Assembly: GCA_016235165.1 (NCBI GenBank)
Contig: JACRLX010000043.1
Span: 1 to 64,000 of the forward strand
From: Rhodocyclales bacterium
GTDB lineage: Bacteria; Pseudomonadota; Gammaproteobacteria; Burkholderiales; Rhodocyclaceae
Direction: 5' to 3'
DNA length: 64,000 nt
Shown: positions 26,045 through 36,805 of the stretch, in pieces
Layout of the letters: each line of letters begins with the position of its first letter
Numbering within the stretch: the stretch's first letter is position 1
Position numbers and translations under genes: made by a program
The notes under the pieces: generated by a model
Database searches by the model: none
What the model was told of the DNA's origin: nothing
The model's input: only the letters and a program-made list of their open reading frames with translations

Positions 26045-27229
26045 TCAGAGCACCGCCGCAGCCCTGTAGTGGCGTGCCGCCGGCACCGACTCTTCGAGCT
26101 GCTCCAACAGTTGCGCCAGTTCGACGTGCGCGGCGCGCGAAGGCGCGATGGCCAGCGCCGCTTCCAGATAGCTGCGCGCCTTGCCCCACAGCTGCTGCTG
26201 GCGGCACAGGCGGCCCAGCGTGAGCAGTAGTTCGCCGTCGCGCGGCAGGCGCTGCAACCATTTTTCGGCGCGGGCAATGCGCCCCAGCACGTCGCCCGCG
26301 GGCTCGCCGGGTTTGCCGCAGTCGCCGTAGGCCAGCACCAGCGCGGCATCCCAGTTCTCTTCCAGCGCGTCTTCGATCACGCGCTGCGCCTCGCGACAAT
26401 CGCCCGCTGCCTTCAGTGCGCGCGCTGTTTCCAGCGCCAGTGCCGGGTGCACGCGATCGGCCTCGTCGAGTTCACCCCAATAGCGCATCAAGCCGGTGAC
26501 ATCGTCGCGCAGGCCGCGCAAGGCTTCGCGCAGCGCACGGGCGCGAATCGGCGCCGCCTGCTCGACGGTAAGCGCCTGGTGTTTTTCCAGTTGGCGCACC
26601 AGGCGCGCCACTTCACGCCAGTTGTCCAGGCCCTGCTCGGTACGCAGGGAAAGGCGCAGGGCGGCGATGTGACGCCCCTCGCGCGCGGCAAACTGGTTGA
26701 GGGCGATGCGTGCGTCCTCGAAACGCCTGTCATCGAGGGCAAACTCGGCTTCGGTCATCAGCCTGGCGGCTTCGAGCTTCGGCTCGCCCGCACCACGCAG
26801 CCGGGCCGCCCACTCCCCGCGGCGCGCGGTGTCGCGCATGGCATGGGCCGCCTTCCAGCCGGCCAGTGCCAGGATGCCGGCGGAGGGATCATCGGCGGGA
26901 ACCTTTTCGGCGGCGCGCAAGGCATGGCCGTAGCGTCCTTCCTGCAACAGGCGCCAGGCGTCGCGCAGCGCCTGCGAGGCCTTGTCCTGCTGGCGACGCC
27001 GCCGGAATTCGGCCACCGCGCGGGGCAGGGAGAGCGTATGGCCGACAGCGCGCGCCAGCAGGTAAATGACAAAGAAGCCGGCGGCGCTCAGCAGCAGGAA
27101 CAGGTTCAGCGAAACCTCGGCGCGCCAGGGCGGCAGCACCAGCAGCACATAGCCTTCGTTGTAGCGCGCCGCCAGCGCCAGACCGACGGCCAGCGCGGCC
27201 AACAGCAGCAACCAGAACACCGCGCGCAT
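26045..27229 (-). CDS. hemY: HemY, haem-biosynthesis-associated TPR membrane protein
   Basis: HemY N-domain protein of 394 residues. Two N-terminal membrane helices (about 3-22 and 41-63) flank the conserved segment YNEGYVLLVLPPWRAEVSLN. A cytoplasmic TPR-like helical array follows. It is the last gene of hemC-hemD-hemX-hemY, 6 bp after hemX, and is thought to organise haem enzymes at the membrane. It is not the protoporphyrinogen oxidase also called HemY in Gram-positives. Residues about 378-388 coincide with a divergent copy of the dispersed repeat (ESVPAARHYRA), so the C-terminus may have been altered. Confidence 0.9.
   Translation of the reverse strand: MRAVFWLLLLAALAVGLALAARYNEGYVLLVLPPWRAEVSLNLFLLLSAAGFFVIYLLARAVGHTLSLPRAVAEFRRRRQQDKASQALRDAWRLLQEGRYGHALRAAEKVPADDPSAGILALAGWKAAHAMRDTARRGEWAARLRGAGEPKLEAARLMTEAEFALDDRRFEDARIALNQFAAREGRHIAALRLSLRTEQGLDNWREVARLVRQLEKHQALTVEQAAPIRARALREALRGLRDDVTGLMRYWGELDEADRVHPALALETARALKAAGDCREAQRVIEDALEENWDAALVLAYGDCGKPGEPAGDVLGRIARAEKWLQRLPRDGELLLTLGRLCRQQQLWGKARSYLEAALAIAPSRAAHVELAQLLEQLEESVPAARHYRAAAVL
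26066..26096 (-). repeat. Dispersed AAGTCGGCG repeat, divergent copy 5
   Basis: Reverse strand reads AAGAGTCGGTGCCGGCGG then CACGCCACTACA. It lies inside the last codons of hemY in a different frame from the V-G-A-G copies, so chance similarity is possible. Confidence 0.35.
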
Positions 27230-27235
27230 GCTGGC

Positions 27236-28291
27236 TTACTTGCCGCCGCTGCCGCGACGTTCGCGCGCCAGCTTGAGATTGCGCAGGGCGTTGAGCGTTT
27301 CCGTCATGCCCGGCAGATCGAAGCTGACATCGGTCGTGGCCAGGGTGCTCAAGGTGGCCTGCGCGGCCAGCACCGGCTTGGCGCGGTTGTCGAAATAGCG
27401 ATCGAGATGCTCGCGCGACTGGCGGATTTCCTCGCGGAACACCCGGCCGTCGCGTTGCAGCAGCGCCAGCCGCGCGTTGAGCAGGCGCAGCTTGAGGTTC
27501 TCGCGCAGGAAATAGCTTTGCTGCGGCGCCAGCAGGGCCGGATCGCCGTGCTCGATGCGCTCGACGCGTACCAGCTGGCGGAACTCGCGCCAGAGGTCGG
27601 CGCCCAGCTCACGCCAGAAATCGGTGCTTGACGGCTTCGGCGCCGCTGCCGGCCGCTTTGCTGACGCCGTCGGCCGTTGCTCGAACGCCAGCGGCAGGCC
27701 ATCGACGGCGGCCACCACGCTTTCGATCTTGAGCGAGAGGCCGCTGATGTTGGCGCCGGGAATGCCCTTGAGCCGCTCGATGTCGCGCGCGATCAGCTTG
27801 CGCGCCGGCAGGAACTGCGGCTGCACGGAGCGGCCGAGGCGCGCCTCGGCGCCCTGCAGCGCGATCAACGCCGCCTCGACATTGCCGGAGAACTGCAACT
27901 GCTGCATGGCAATGACAACTGCCTGCTCGACCTCGGCCAGCAGGCGCTCGTCGCGACTGCTCGACAGCTCCTGGTACATGGCCTCGAGGGCCACGGCCTG
28001 GCTCTGGGTTTCAGCCAGCCGCGCCTCCAGCACGCCGACCTTGGCCTGCTGCGCGGCAAGCGCTTCCTGCATCTGTTGCAGCTGCGCACGCCCCGCCTTG
28101 GCCGTCGCGTCTACATCGGCGGAGCGGCGCGCGACTTCGTGCTGCAGGCCGGACACCTGCATGCGCGTATCGACCCACTGGACGACGATGACCGCCAGCG
28201 CGACGAGGGCGACACGCGTCGTGGGCCGGCGCAGGGCCTCGCGCCAGCCGGCTGCCTGCGGCGTGGTTTCAGTTTGCTGTGGAGCTTCCAT
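27236..28291 (-). CDS. hemX: HemX, uroporphyrinogen-III C-methyltransferase-like protein
   Basis: Membrane-anchored HemX of 351 residues. One N-terminal helix lies near 29-47 (VALVALAVIVVQWVDTRM). A coiled-coil stretch follows (about 50-120, rich in Gln/Ala/Glu). The conserved HemX domain has ARKLIARDIERLKG, LGADLWREFRQLVRVER and QSREHLDRYFDN. Despite the database name no methyltransferase motif is present, and a scaffolding role in the haem operon is more likely. The gene overlaps the end of hemD by 23 bp and is followed by hemY after 6 bp. Confidence 0.9.
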   Translation of the reverse strand: MEAPQQTETTPQAAGWREALRRPTTRVALVALAVIVVQWVDTRMQVSGLQHEVARRSADVDATAKAGRAQLQQMQEALAAQQAKVGVLEARLAETQSQAVALEAMYQELSSSRDERLLAEVEQAVVIAMQQLQFSGNVEAALIALQGAEARLGRSVQPQFLPARKLIARDIERLKGIPGANISGLSLKIESVVAAVDGLPLAFEQRPTASAKRPAAAPKPSSTDFWRELGADLWREFRQLVRVERIEHGDPALLAPQQSYFLRENLKLRLLNARLALLQRDGRVFREEIRQSREHLDRYFDNRAKPVLAAQATLSTLATTDVSFDLPGMTETLNALRNLKLARERRGSGGK

Positions 28292-29051
28292 GGGATGCGA
28301 AGTATTGCACGAGACCGGCCATCAAGCCGTCATCGCCGGGGCCAGTGGGAATCACTCGACCCAGGCCCAGTACCTGCGCCTGTTCGGCGATGCGCGCATG
28401 CGGCACGAAGGCGGGCGTCTTTTTCAGCCAGGCCTGGCCGAGGCGTCCGATCATGTCGTGGAAATTGCGCAAGCCCTCGCTGCTGGTCAGCGTAACCGCG
28501 TCGAGTCGGCCTTGTTCCCAGAGCTTGAGCAGGGGCGCCGGGTCGATGCGCGGTCGCCCGCGCCGATAGCAGCTCAGGTATTCGACGCTTGCCCCGCGCG
28601 CCTTCAAGGTATCGCCAAGGAGTTCGCGGCCGCCGTCGCCGCGAAAAATGATCACACGCCTGCCCGCCATGTCCATCAGCTCGGGAAGTTCCAGCAGCGC
28701 CTCGGAATCGAAGCGCTGCGCCGGTGCTATGACATCGACAATGCCGTGGCGGGCCAGTTCGCGCTCGCTGCTCTTGCCCATGGTGGCCACGCGCAGGCCT
28801 GCCGGCCAGCTCCGACGCGCCAGGATCACCGCCAGCGCTTTCTGGATCGCATTCGGGCTGACGAAAACGGCGAGGTCGAAGCCATCGAGCCGGATCGCCG
28901 CATCGAGCAGCGAAGAAGGATCTTCGACGTCGCTGATTTCGAGCACCGGAAAGAGCACGGGAATCGCGCCGGCCTCGCTCAGCGCGGTGGCAAAGTGAGC
29001 GGCCTGCCCGGCCGGGCGGGTCACCACGACATGGCGCCCGGCGAGACCCAC
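28269..29051 (-). CDS. hemD: Uroporphyrinogen-III synthase
   Basis: Cyclises hydroxymethylbilane and inverts ring D to make uroporphyrinogen III. It has 260 residues, starts with VVVTRPAGQAAHFATALS and has VFVSPNAIQKAL and a GRRVIIFRGDGGRELLG segment. A C-terminal AVTLTSSEGLRNF stretch follows. The family diverges strongly but these four pieces and the place between hemC and hemX make the call firm. It starts 2 bp after the hemC stop and overlaps hemX by 23 bp. Confidence 0.93.
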   Translation of the reverse strand: MGLAGRHVVVTRPAGQAAHFATALSEAGAIPVLFPVLEISDVEDPSSLLDAAIRLDGFDLAVFVSPNAIQKALAVILARRSWPAGLRVATMGKSSERELARHGIVDVIAPAQRFDSEALLELPELMDMAGRRVIIFRGDGGRELLGDTLKARGASVEYLSCYRRGRPRIDPAPLLKLWEQGRLDAVTLTSSEGLRNFHDMIGRLGQAWLKKTPAFVPHARIAEQAQVLGLGRVIPTGPGDDGLMAGLVQYFASHGSSTAN

Positions 29052-29053
29052 GC

Positions 29054-30013
29054 TCAGGAGCCGAGGGCCGCCAGGATCTCGCTTGCGCCCTGGCGCCGCA
29101 ATTCTTCCGCGAGCTGCAGGCCGAGCGCCTCCGGATCGGCGCTGCCGCCGGTCAACTCGGCATGCGCCATACGGGTGCCATCAGGAGAGGCGACGAAGCC
29201 GCGCAGGAAGACCTGGCCGCCCTGCATCTCGGCATAGGCGCCCAGCGGAACTTCGCAACTGCCGGCCAGTGCGCGTGAGACGGCACGTTCGGCACGCACG
29301 CAGGCGGCGGTGGTCGGATCATTGAGCGGAGCGACCCAGGCCGCGACCTCGGGCCGCGAGCTCAGGGCCTCGATGCCCAGCGCACCCTGCCCCGCGGCGG
29401 GCAAGGAATCGGCGGCGGGCAACACGGAACGGATGCGCGCGCCGAGGCCAAGGCGCTTGAGCCCGGCGGCGGCAAGGATGATGGCATCGAACTGGCCTTC
29501 GTCCAGCTTGCGCAGGCGCGTATCGAGGTTGCCGCGCAGCGGCGTCACCGCCAGATAGGGGTAGCGCGCATGCAACTGGGCTTCGCGGCGCAGGCTGGAG
29601 GTGCCGACCACCGCGCCCGGCGGCAGCTCGTCGAGGCTGGCGTATTTGGAAGAAACAAAGGCATCGAGCGGAACTTCACGCGGCCCGATCGCGACCAGGG
29701 CGAACTCCGGCTCCATCTGCATCGGCACGTCCTTCATCGAATGCACCGCCAGGTCGGCCGAGCCATCAAGCAGGGCGGTTTCCAGTTCCTTGACGAACAG
29801 GCCCTTGCCGCCGACCTTGGCCAGCGGCCGGTCGAGGATCTGGTCGCCGCGGGTGGTCATGCCCAGCAGTTCGACGCTGCACGCCGGGTAGAGCGCGCGC
29901 AGCAGGTCGCGCACATGTTCGGCCTGCCAGAGGGCCAGGCGCGATTCACGCGTGGCGATGACAATGCGTTTTGGCGGCGGGAAAGCGGTGGCTGGATTCA
30001 CGGGCGGCCCCAT
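29054..30013 (-). CDS. hemC: Porphobilinogen deaminase (hydroxymethylbilane synthase)
   Basis: Joins four porphobilinogens into hydroxymethylbilane on a covalently bound dipyrromethane. The 319 residues contain [42 protein letters not shown], and [11 protein letters not shown]. The cofactor-bearing cysteine lies in [15 protein letters not shown] 30013 leaves a short proline-rich lead before [10 protein letters not shown]; a later start is possible. First gene of the hemC-hemD-hemX-hemY operon, with the promoter somewhere in the 105 bp before pbpG. Confidence 0.96.
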   Translation of the reverse strand: MGPPVNPATAFPPPKRIVIATRESRLALWQAEHVRDLLRALYPACSVELLGMTTRGDQILDRPLAKVGGKGLFVKELETALLDGSADLAVHSMKDVPMQMEPEFALVAIGPREVPLDAFVSSKYASLDELPPGAVVGTSSLRREAQLHARYPYLAVTPLRGNLDTRLRKLDEGQFDAIILAAAGLKRLGLGARIRSVLPAADSLPAAGQGALGIEALSSRPEVAAWVAPLNDPTTAACVRAERAVSRALAGSCEVPLGAYAEMQGGQVFLRGFVASPDGTRMAHAELTGGSADPEALGLQLAEELRRQGASEILAALGS

Positions 30014-30118
30014 CGGTTGGACTGTCGGCGGGCCTCTCGCGACGGCCCTTTCAGCGGCACGCGGCGCCTTGCCGCGCGTTTCGGCCGGCGATTTTAGCAG
30101 CCGCCGGCGCCCGCGGCC

Positions 30119-31060
30119 TCAGCCGGCCGCCGGCCGTCCCAGGGACGCGCTCTCGACCCAGCGCTTGATGCGATTGGCATCGCCGATGCGGGTCATCTTG
30201 CCCCAGGAATCGAGCAGCACGATGATGGTCGGCTTGTTGTTGAGCCAGGCCTGCATCACCAGGCACTTGCCGGCTTCGCTGATGTAGCCGGTCTTGGAGA
30301 GGCCGATTTCCCAGGTCGGGCTCTTGACCAGGGTATTGGTGTTGCGGAACTGCTGGGCGCGACCGGCGATGCTGAACTCGCCTTCCGAGGTGGTGGAGAA
30401 TTCGCGGATCAGCGGATAGCGATGCGCCGCATCGACCATTTTGGCGAGATCGCGCGGACTGGAGACATTGGCCGCGGTGAGCCCGGTCGGGTCCTGGAAG
30501 CGCGTATCGCTGAGGCCCAGGGCCTGGGATTTCTGGTTCATCGCCGCGATGAAGGCATCGCGCCCTCCTGGGTAGTGGCGCGACAAGGCCGCGGCGGCGC
30601 GATTCTCGGATGACATCAGCGCCAGACGCAACATCTCCTCGCGCGAAAGCTGAGTGCCGACCTTGAGCCGTGAGCGGGTGCCCTTCAGGTTATCGACATC
30701 CTCGTCGCTGATGGTCAGGGTTTCGTTCAAGTCGGGCCGCGCATCGAGCGCGACCATGGCGGTCATCAGCTTGGTGATCGATGCGATCGGCAATACCGCG
30801 TTGGGGTTCTTTTCCAGCAGGACGGTACCCGTGGCCTGATCCTGTACCAGCACCGCCGAGGATTGCAGGGCGAGCTGGTGGGCATCGTCCATGGTCGCGC
30901 CGTGCTGCGCGGCCCTGGCCTTGGGTGGCACCTTGGCGCGCGGTGGCGTGTGCTTCTTGGGAGTGACGGATTTCTTTTTTGTTGCCGCCAGCGCATCCGT
31001 CGGCATCGCGCCAACCCCGAACACAGCCCCAGCCAGCAGGATCATGAGCAGATTTTTCAT
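30119..31060 (-). CDS. pbpG: D-alanyl-D-alanine endopeptidase, PBP7 type
   Basis: Periplasmic low-molecular-mass penicillin-binding protein that cuts peptidoglycan cross-links. It has 313 residues. The signal peptide is MKNLLMILLAGAVFGVG with cleavage near ALAA, followed by a Lys/Pro-rich basic linker. Catalytic motifs are SITK (ASITKLMTAM), SEN (SSENRAAAAL) and KTG (LSKTGYI). ATG 31060 is chosen for the signal peptide; ATG 31072 would add MGLP. It stands alone between hemC and the patatin gene and has its own promoter. Confidence 0.92.
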   Translation of the reverse strand: MKNLLMILLAGAVFGVGAMPTDALAATKKKSVTPKKHTPPRAKVPPKARAAQHGATMDDAHQLALQSSAVLVQDQATGTVLLEKNPNAVLPIASITKLMTAMVALDARPDLNETLTISDEDVDNLKGTRSRLKVGTQLSREEMLRLALMSSENRAAAALSRHYPGGRDAFIAAMNQKSQALGLSDTRFQDPTGLTAANVSSPRDLAKMVDAAHRYPLIREFSTTSEGEFSIAGRAQQFRNTNTLVKSPTWEIGLSKTGYISEAGKCLVMQAWLNNKPTIIVLLDSWGKMTRIGDANRIKRWVESASLGRPAAG

Positions 31061-31086
31061 GGGCAGGCCCATCCGTTGATCGCTCG

Positions 31087-31114
31087 ATTCTAGCAGAGCA
31101 AACCTGATCCGCAA
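31087..31114 (-). promoter_or_regulatory. Possible sigma-70 promoter for pbpG
   Basis: Minus-strand TTGCGG (31109-31114), 16 bases, TAGAAT (31087-31092). Transcription would begin about 20 bases before ATG 31060. Confidence 0.4.
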
Positions 31115-31177
31115 GTGGTTATCCGCCGACTTCGCCATATGAATAAGCAACTTGCAATCAAACCTTGAGCAAGAGGT

Positions 31178-32314
31178 TTAATTTACGCCAAGAAAGCTCC
31201 GCACTTCTTCGCTTCGCGCCATGGTATCGGCATGACCCAAGTCGATCAGGGCACGGGTGTAATCGCGTTCGAACAACAAGTAGCTGGTCAATGCGCCGCC
31301 GTTCGGATTCATCGCGCCGACGCCGCGCAGAAGCGTCCGCACCGGCCACGGCAGGGCGTTGGCATGGCGCGCGGCAAGATGGTCGAGGCGCTGCGAGGGC
31401 GCGATCACCAGTACTTCGATCGGCCGCAGCGCAAGCTCGTTTCGGGAACGCACCTGCGGGGGTATCAGCGCCAGGGTGCGGTTGATGCGGCTCATGCGCT
31501 CCAGATCGACCGACATGCTGTCGAGAAAGATGCTCGACAAGGCATGGCCGGCGATCTGTGCCAGCGAAGGATAGACGCTGCCTGCCGGACGCAGGTTTTC
31601 TTCCGACATGCGCCCGGCGCCAATCACCAGGATGCGATCGGCGCCGAGGTGGATCGCCGGGGATACCGGCGCGACCTGGCGCATCGAGCCGTCGCCGAAC
31701 CACTCGCGATGGATATGCACGGCGGGGAAAATGAAGGGGATCGCGCTCGACGCCATCAGATGGTCGAGCGTGATCCGCGCCGGCACGCCGACGCGCTGGC
31801 TGCGGCGCCAGGCATCGAGGCCGGCGCGGCCCTGAAAAAAGCTTACGCTCTGGCCCGAGGAATAGCCGGAACAGGTGATGCTCAGCGAATGCAAGGCGCC
31901 ATTGTCGATCGCGCGCCCGATGCGGTCGAAGTCGAGGCCGGCCTGCAACAAGCGCCGCAAGGGGGAATTGTCGAGCAGCGATCGCGGCGCGCGGCGCGTG
32001 ATCCAGCCGATGGCCAGTGTCGCCAGCCAGCGCGCACCGGCGATGCCAATTCCCGAAGGGTCGGCCCGATACACTTGATGGGCGCTGAAGTTATCCCAGA
32101 CCTGCAGGAGATTGGCCACCGCGGCGTCGAAATCCTCGGCCCAGACCGCCAGCGAAGCGGCGTTGATTGCGCCGGCCGAGGTGCCGCAGAGGATGGGAAA
32201 GGGATTGGCGCTGCCCGGAGGCAGGATTTCGCGGATCGCCTTGAGCACGCCGGCCTGATAGCCGGCCCGCGCACCGCCCCCGGTCAGGATCAGGGCGGTA
32301 CGCGCGCTGCTCAT
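31178..32314 (-). CDS. Patatin-like phospholipase
   Basis: Serine lipid acyl hydrolase of the patatin family, 378 residues. The oxyanion motif GGGARAGYQAG is near residue 12. The nucleophile is in GTSAG near 44-48, and the catalytic aspartate in GDGSMRQ near 210. All elements of the Ser-Asp dyad are present. No signal peptide is seen, so it acts in the cytoplasm or at the inner membrane. The C-terminal third is the extension common in proteobacterial patatins (YLLFERDYTRALIDLGHADT). It is followed by pbpG and preceded by maeB, on the same strand. Substrate lipid unknown. Confidence 0.9.
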   Translation of the reverse strand: MSSARTALILTGGGARAGYQAGVLKAIREILPPGSANPFPILCGTSAGAINAASLAVWAEDFDAAVANLLQVWDNFSAHQVYRADPSGIGIAGARWLATLAIGWITRRAPRSLLDNSPLRRLLQAGLDFDRIGRAIDNGALHSLSITCSGYSSGQSVSFFQGRAGLDAWRRSQRVGVPARITLDHLMASSAIPFIFPAVHIHREWFGDGSMRQVAPVSPAIHLGADRILVIGAGRMSEENLRPAGSVYPSLAQIAGHALSSIFLDSMSVDLERMSRINRTLALIPPQVRSRNELALRPIEVLVIAPSQRLDHLAARHANALPWPVRTLLRGVGAMNPNGGALTSYLLFERDYTRALIDLGHADTMARSEEVRSFLGVN

Positions 32315-32365
32315 GGGATGGCAGCGCTCAGGCGCAGGGCAGGCCGGGCATGGCGGGAGCCGTCA

Positions 32366-34648
32366 TCAGAGTGCGGCCCTGGCCTGCTGTTCTGCTTCCA
32401 CCGACAACAGCGCGGTGACATTGACGATGCGCCGCACCGTCGCCGTCGGCGTCAGGATATGCACCGGACGCGCCGCGCCGAGCAGCATCGGACCGACGGT
32501 GAGGCCGTCCCCAGCCGAGGTCTTGAGCAGGTTGAAGGCAATGTTGGCGGCATCCAGCGTGGGCATGATCAGCAGGTTGGCCTGGCCCGTAAGGGTCGAA
32601 TTGGGGAAGACCTGGCGGCGAATCTCGGCCGAGAGCGCCGTGTCGCCATGCATCTCGCCATCGGCTTCCAGATCGGGTGCGGTCTGGCGCAGGATTTCCA
32701 GCGCGCGCCGCATCTTGATCGCGGTTGGCGTGTCCTCGGCACCGAAATTCGAATGCGAGAGCAGCGCGGCGCGCGGCGTAAGGCCGAAGCGGCGCACTTC
32801 CTCGGCGCCGAGGCGTGTCAGCTCCGCCAGTTGCTCGGCGCTCGGGTCGTAATTGATATACGTGTCGCCGATGAACAGCGTGCGTTTGGGCAGCACCAGC
32901 ATGTTCATGGCGTAGAAATGCTCGATCCCCGGCTTGCGGCCGATCACGTCGGCAACATAGCGCAGGTGCTGAGAATGCTTGCCGAAGGTGCCGCACAGCA
33001 TGCCGTCCGCGTAGTTGTGGCGCACCAGCATGGCGCCGATCAGCGTCGTCCGACGACGCATTTCGCGTTTGGCGTACTCGATGCCGACGCCCTTGCGGCA
33101 GGTCAGCTCGTAATAGTCCTGCCACAGCTCCTTGTAGCGCGGATCGGAATCGGGATTGACCAGCTCGAAATGCTCGTCGGCGCGCAGCCGCAGCCCGTAG
33201 CGCGTGATGCGCTGACTCACCACTTCCGGACGGCCGATCAATATGGGCTTTGCCAGCCCCTCGTCGACCACCGCCTGAACCGCGCGCAGCACGCGCTCGT
33301 CCTCACCTTCGCAAAATACGACGCGCGCCGGAGCCTTTTTTGCCGCGGCGAACACCGGGCGCATCAAGAGGCCGGTGTGATAGACGAAATCGTTGAGCTT
33401 GTCGCGGTAACGTTCCATGTCCTCGACCGGCCGCGTGGCGACACCGGAATCCATCGCCGCCTGGGCCACCGCGGGAGCCACCTTGAGGATCAGTCGCGGG
33501 TCGAAGGGCTTGGGGATCAGATATTCAGGACCAAACGCCAGATCTTCCGTGCCATAGGCGGCGGTGACCACTTCCGACTGCTCGGCGTGCGCCAGCTCGG
33601 CGATCGCGCGCACCGCGGCAACCTTCATCGCTTCGTTGATGGTGGTGGCGCCGACATCGAGCGCGCCACGGAACATGAAGGGGAAGCACAGTACGTTGTT
33701 GACCTGGTTCGGGTAGTCCGAACGACCCGTGCCGATGATGGCGTCCGGCCGTACCGCCTTGGCCTGCTCGGGACGGATCTCCGGGTCGGGATTGGCCATG
33801 GCCAGAATGATCGGGTCGCGCGCCATGGTCTTGACCATTTCCGGCTTGAGCACGTCGGCCGTGGACAGGCCCATGAACACGTCGGCGTCGGGCATCGCAT
33901 CGCCGAGCGTGCGCGCATCGGTTTTCTGCGCATAGCGCGCCTTGGAGGGATCAAGGTTCTCGCGCCCGGTATGGATCACGCCCTTGCTATCGACCGCAAA
34001 TACATTCTTCGGATCGAGGCCCAGGCTCACCAGCAAATCAAGGCAGGCGATCGCGGCGGCGCCGGCGCCGGAGCAGACCAGCTTGACCTTGGTGATGTCC
34101 TTGTTTACCACGCGCAGGCCGTTCAGCACCGCGGCGCTGGCGATGATCGCCGTGCCATGCTGGTCGTCGTGGAAGACCGGGATCTTCATGCGCTCGCGCA
34201 GCTTGGCTTCGACATAAAAGCATTCCGGCGCCTTGATGTCTTCCAGGTTGATGCCGCCGAAGGTCGGCTCCAGCGAGGCAATGATGTCGACCAGCTTGTC
34301 GGGGTCGTTCTCCGCGACTTCGATGTCGAACACGTCGATGCCGGCGAATTTCTTGAACAGCACGCCCTTGCCTTCCATCACCGGCTTGCCGGCCAGCGGC
34401 CCGATGTTGCCCAGGCCGAGCACCGCCGTGCCATTGCTGATCACCGCGACGAGGTTGCCGCGCGAGGTGTACAGCGCCGCAGTGGCCGGGTCGCGCACGA
34501 TTTCGTCGCAAGCCGCCGCCACGCCCGGCGAATAGGCGAGTGACAGGTCACCCTGGTTGGTCAGCGCCTTGGTCGGGGTCACCGCGATCTTGCCGGGCTG
34601 GGGGTGGAGGTGGTACTCAAGCGCGGCGGCGCGCAGGCGTTCGTCCAT
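32366..34648 (-). CDS. maeB: NADP-dependent malic enzyme with phosphotransacetylase-like domain
   Basis: MaeB decarboxylates malate to pyruvate with NADP+. The 760-residue fusion has a malic-enzyme half (about 1-430: [51 protein letters not shown]). The other half is a phosphotransacetylase-like domain (about 440-760: [17 protein letters not shown], ending [20 protein letters not shown]). The second half usually regulates and oligomerises the enzyme. ATG 34648 has GGAGCAG upstream. It is divergent from pckG, so two enzymes of the malate/pyruvate/PEP node share one 324-bp control region, which also contains a copy of the dispersed repeat. Confidence 0.95.
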   Translation of the reverse strand: MDERLRAAALEYHLHPQPGKIAVTPTKALTNQGDLSLAYSPGVAAACDEIVRDPATAALYTSRGNLVAVISNGTAVLGLGNIGPLAGKPVMEGKGVLFKKFAGIDVFDIEVAENDPDKLVDIIASLEPTFGGINLEDIKAPECFYVEAKLRERMKIPVFHDDQHGTAIIASAAVLNGLRVVNKDITKVKLVCSGAGAAAIACLDLLVSLGLDPKNVFAVDSKGVIHTGRENLDPSKARYAQKTDARTLGDAMPDADVFMGLSTADVLKPEMVKTMARDPIILAMANPDPEIRPEQAKAVRPDAIIGTGRSDYPNQVNNVLCFPFMFRGALDVGATTINEAMKVAAVRAIAELAHAEQSEVVTAAYGTEDLAFGPEYLIPKPFDPRLILKVAPAVAQAAMDSGVATRPVEDMERYRDKLNDFVYHTGLLMRPVFAAAKKAPARVVFCEGEDERVLRAVQAVVDEGLAKPILIGRPEVVSQRITRYGLRLRADEHFELVNPDSDPRYKELWQDYYELTCRKGVGIEYAKREMRRRTTLIGAMLVRHNYADGMLCGTFGKHSQHLRYVADVIGRKPGIEHFYAMNMLVLPKRTLFIGDTYINYDPSAEQLAELTRLGAEEVRRFGLTPRAALLSHSNFGAEDTPTAIKMRRALEILRQTAPDLEADGEMHGDTALSAEIRRQVFPNSTLTGQANLLIMPTLDAANIAFNLLKTSAGDGLTVGPMLLGAARPVHILTPTATVRRIVNVTALLSVEAEQQARAAL

Positions 34649-34690
34649 GTTCTGCTCCAATTGTTGTAGTTGGGGATATACGGTTGATTG

Positions 34691-34717
34691 TAGCGCCGTG
34701 CTGCCGGCGCCGACTTT
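34691..34717 (-). repeat. Dispersed AAGTCGGCG repeat, copy 6
   Basis: Reverse strand reads AAAGTCGGCGCCGGCAG then CACGGCGCTACA. It lies in the maeB leader region, and its end forms a TACAAT that could act as a -10 element. Confidence 0.65.
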
Positions 34718-34972
34718 CGGGCAAGCCTGCGATTTCCAGTGCAATTCCCTTAAAAAATGAGGAAATCGCATTCCGCGAGATGTCGGTACACGCATTCAGA
34801 CAACGCGTATCGGGCGTCTGGCGGTCGAATATGGGATAATTCTCGGCTCGCCAGTTTCGCGAAACGACTACCCGTCGAGCTGTCGCGGACGGCCACAAGG
34901 CCCGTTGATCGTCACCCTTCGATCGACCGCCCGGCCAGACAAATTCACTATCCGCCTGGAGACTTTTTCGTC

Positions 34973-36805
34973 ATGAACCAGCCCAAACAATTCCCTGCCC
35001 CCACCCATGTCAAGCACGCCAGGCTGATCGCCTGGGTTGCCGAGGTGGCGGCGCTCACCCAACCCGATGCGGTCGCCTGGTGCGACGGCTCGCAGGAAGA
35101 ATCGGACCGACTGTGCGAGCAGATGATCGCCAGTGGCAGCATGATCCGGCTCAACCCCGCCAAGCGCAAGAACTCCTACCTGGTGCTTTCCGATCCTTCC
35201 GACGTGGCACGGGTCGAAGACCGCACCTTCGTCTGCACGCCGGATGCCGATGACGCCGGCCCCAACAACAACTGGGAGCACCCGGACAAGATGAAGGAAA
35301 CCCTGCGCGGCCTGTTCTCGGGTTGCATGCGCGGTCGCACCATGTACGTGGTGCCGTTCTCGATGGGACCCATCGGCTCGCCGATCGCCCATATTGGCGT
35401 CGAACTGTCCGACAGCCCCTATGTCGTGGTGAACATGCGCATCATGACCCGCATGGGTCGCGCTGTACTCGACCAGCTCGGCAGCGATGGCACTTTCGTG
35501 CCCTGCCTGCACAGCGTGGGCCATCCGCTGGAGGCCGGGCAGAAAGATGTCAAGTGGCCCTGCAACAAGACCAAGTACATCTGCCACTTCCCCGAGACGC
35601 GCGAGATCTGGTCCTTCGGCTCCGGCTACGGCGGCAACGCCCTGCTCGGCAAGAAGTGCTTCGCCCTGCGCATCGCCTCGACCATGGCGCGCGACGAAGG
35701 CTGGCTGGCCGAACACATGCTGATCCTCGGCGTCGAATCACCCGAGGGCGAGAAATCCTACGTTGCCGCCGCCTTCCCGTCAGCCTGCGGCAAGACCAAC
35801 TTCGCCATGCTGATTCCGCCGCAGAGTCTCGGCGGCTGGAAGGTCACCACGGTCGGCGACGACATCGCCTGGATCAAGCCCGGCGCGGATGGTCGTCTGT
35901 ATGCGATCAACCCCGAAGCCGGATTCTTTGGCGTCGCCCCCGGCACCAGCGAAAAGACCAACTTCAACGCCATGGCGACGCTGAAGGAAAACGTGATCTT
36001 CACCAACGTGGCCCTGACCGATGACGGCGATGTCTGGTGGGAAGGCATGAGCAAGGAGCCACCCGCGCACTGCATCGACTGGCAGGGCCAGGACTGGACG
36101 CCGGCGATCGCCAAGGAAACCGGGCGCAAGGCGGCACATCCGAACTCGCGCTTCACCGCCCCCGCCGCGCAATGCCCCTCGATCGACAAGGACTGGGAAA
36201 GCCAGGCCGGCGTGCCGATCTCGGCCTTCATCTTCGGTGGCCGGCGTTCGACCACCGTGCCGCTGGTGTTCGAGGCCTTCAACTGGAACTACGGCGTCTA
36301 CATGGCGGCGACCCTCGGCTCGGAAACCACCGCAGCGGCGGTTGGCGCCCAGGGCGTGGTGCGCCGCGACCCCTTCGCCATGCTGCCCTTCTGCGGTTAC
36401 CACATGGGCGATTACTTCAATCACTGGCTGCGCATCGGCCACCAGGTCGAGCACGCACCGCGCATCTTTACGGTCAACTGGTTCCGCCAGGACGCCGAGG
36501 GCAATTTCATGTGGCCCGGCTTCAGCGATAACATGCGCGTGCTGAAGTGGATCGTCGGCCGCTGCGGTGGCAAGGCGGACGCACGCCAGACCGCGCTGGG
36601 CTGGATGCCGCGCTTCGAGGATCTCGACTGGAGCGGCAGCGACGAAGTCAGCCGGGAGCAGTTCGACGAACTGACCACCATCGATACCGAGGCCTGGCGC
36701 GAAGAACTCAAGCTGCACGGTGAATGGTTCGAGAAGCTGAAGTCGCGCCTGCCGCGCTCGCTGACGCTGAAGAAGGAATTGTTCGAGCTGACCCTGGTGG
36801 ATTAA
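34973..36805 (+). CDS. pckG: Phosphoenolpyruvate carboxykinase (GTP)
   Basis: GTP-dependent conversion of oxaloacetate to PEP, the entry to gluconeogenesis. The 610 residues show the PEP/Mn region [21 protein letters not shown], the P-loop [16 protein letters not shown] near residue 270 with the redox-sensitive cysteine, and [12 protein letters not shown]. The guanine-binding region [16 protein letters not shown] follows later. This is the GTP family, not the ATP-using PckA. ATG 34973 has GGAG ten bases upstream. It is divergent from maeB and ends in a strong terminator, giving a single-gene transcript. Confidence 0.97.
   Translation: MNQPKQFPAPTHVKHARLIAWVAEVAALTQPDAVAWCDGSQEESDRLCEQMIASGSMIRLNPAKRKNSYLVLSDPSDVARVEDRTFVCTPDADDAGPNNNWEHPDKMKETLRGLFSGCMRGRTMYVVPFSMGPIGSPIAHIGVELSDSPYVVVNMRIMTRMGRAVLDQLGSDGTFVPCLHSVGHPLEAGQKDVKWPCNKTKYICHFPETREIWSFGSGYGGNALLGKKCFALRIASTMARDEGWLAEHMLILGVESPEGEKSYVAAAFPSACGKTNFAMLIPPQSLGGWKVTTVGDDIAWIKPGADGRLYAINPEAGFFGVAPGTSEKTNFNAMATLKENVIFTNVALTDDGDVWWEGMSKEPPAHCIDWQGQDWTPAIAKETGRKAAHPNSRFTAPAAQCPSIDKDWESQAGVPISAFIFGGRRSTTVPLVFEAFNWNYGVYMAATLGSETTAAAVGAQGVVRRDPFAMLPFCGYHMGDYFNHWLRIGHQVEHAPRIFTVNWFRQDAEGNFMWPGFSDNMRVLKWIVGRCGGKADARQTALGWMPRFEDLDWSGSDEVSREQFDELTTIDTEAWREELKLHGEWFEKLKSRLPRSLTLKKELFELTLVD

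Noticed and set aside
31232-34543. 1103-codon open frame on the plus strand
   Set aside because: Antisense to the patatin and maeB genes, both with full catalytic motifs. Composition (His, Arg, Gln-rich) is that of a shadow frame.
34832-34840. GGATAAT upstream of pckG as a promoter
   Set aside because: No acceptable -35 at 16-18 bases; left out of the feature list.
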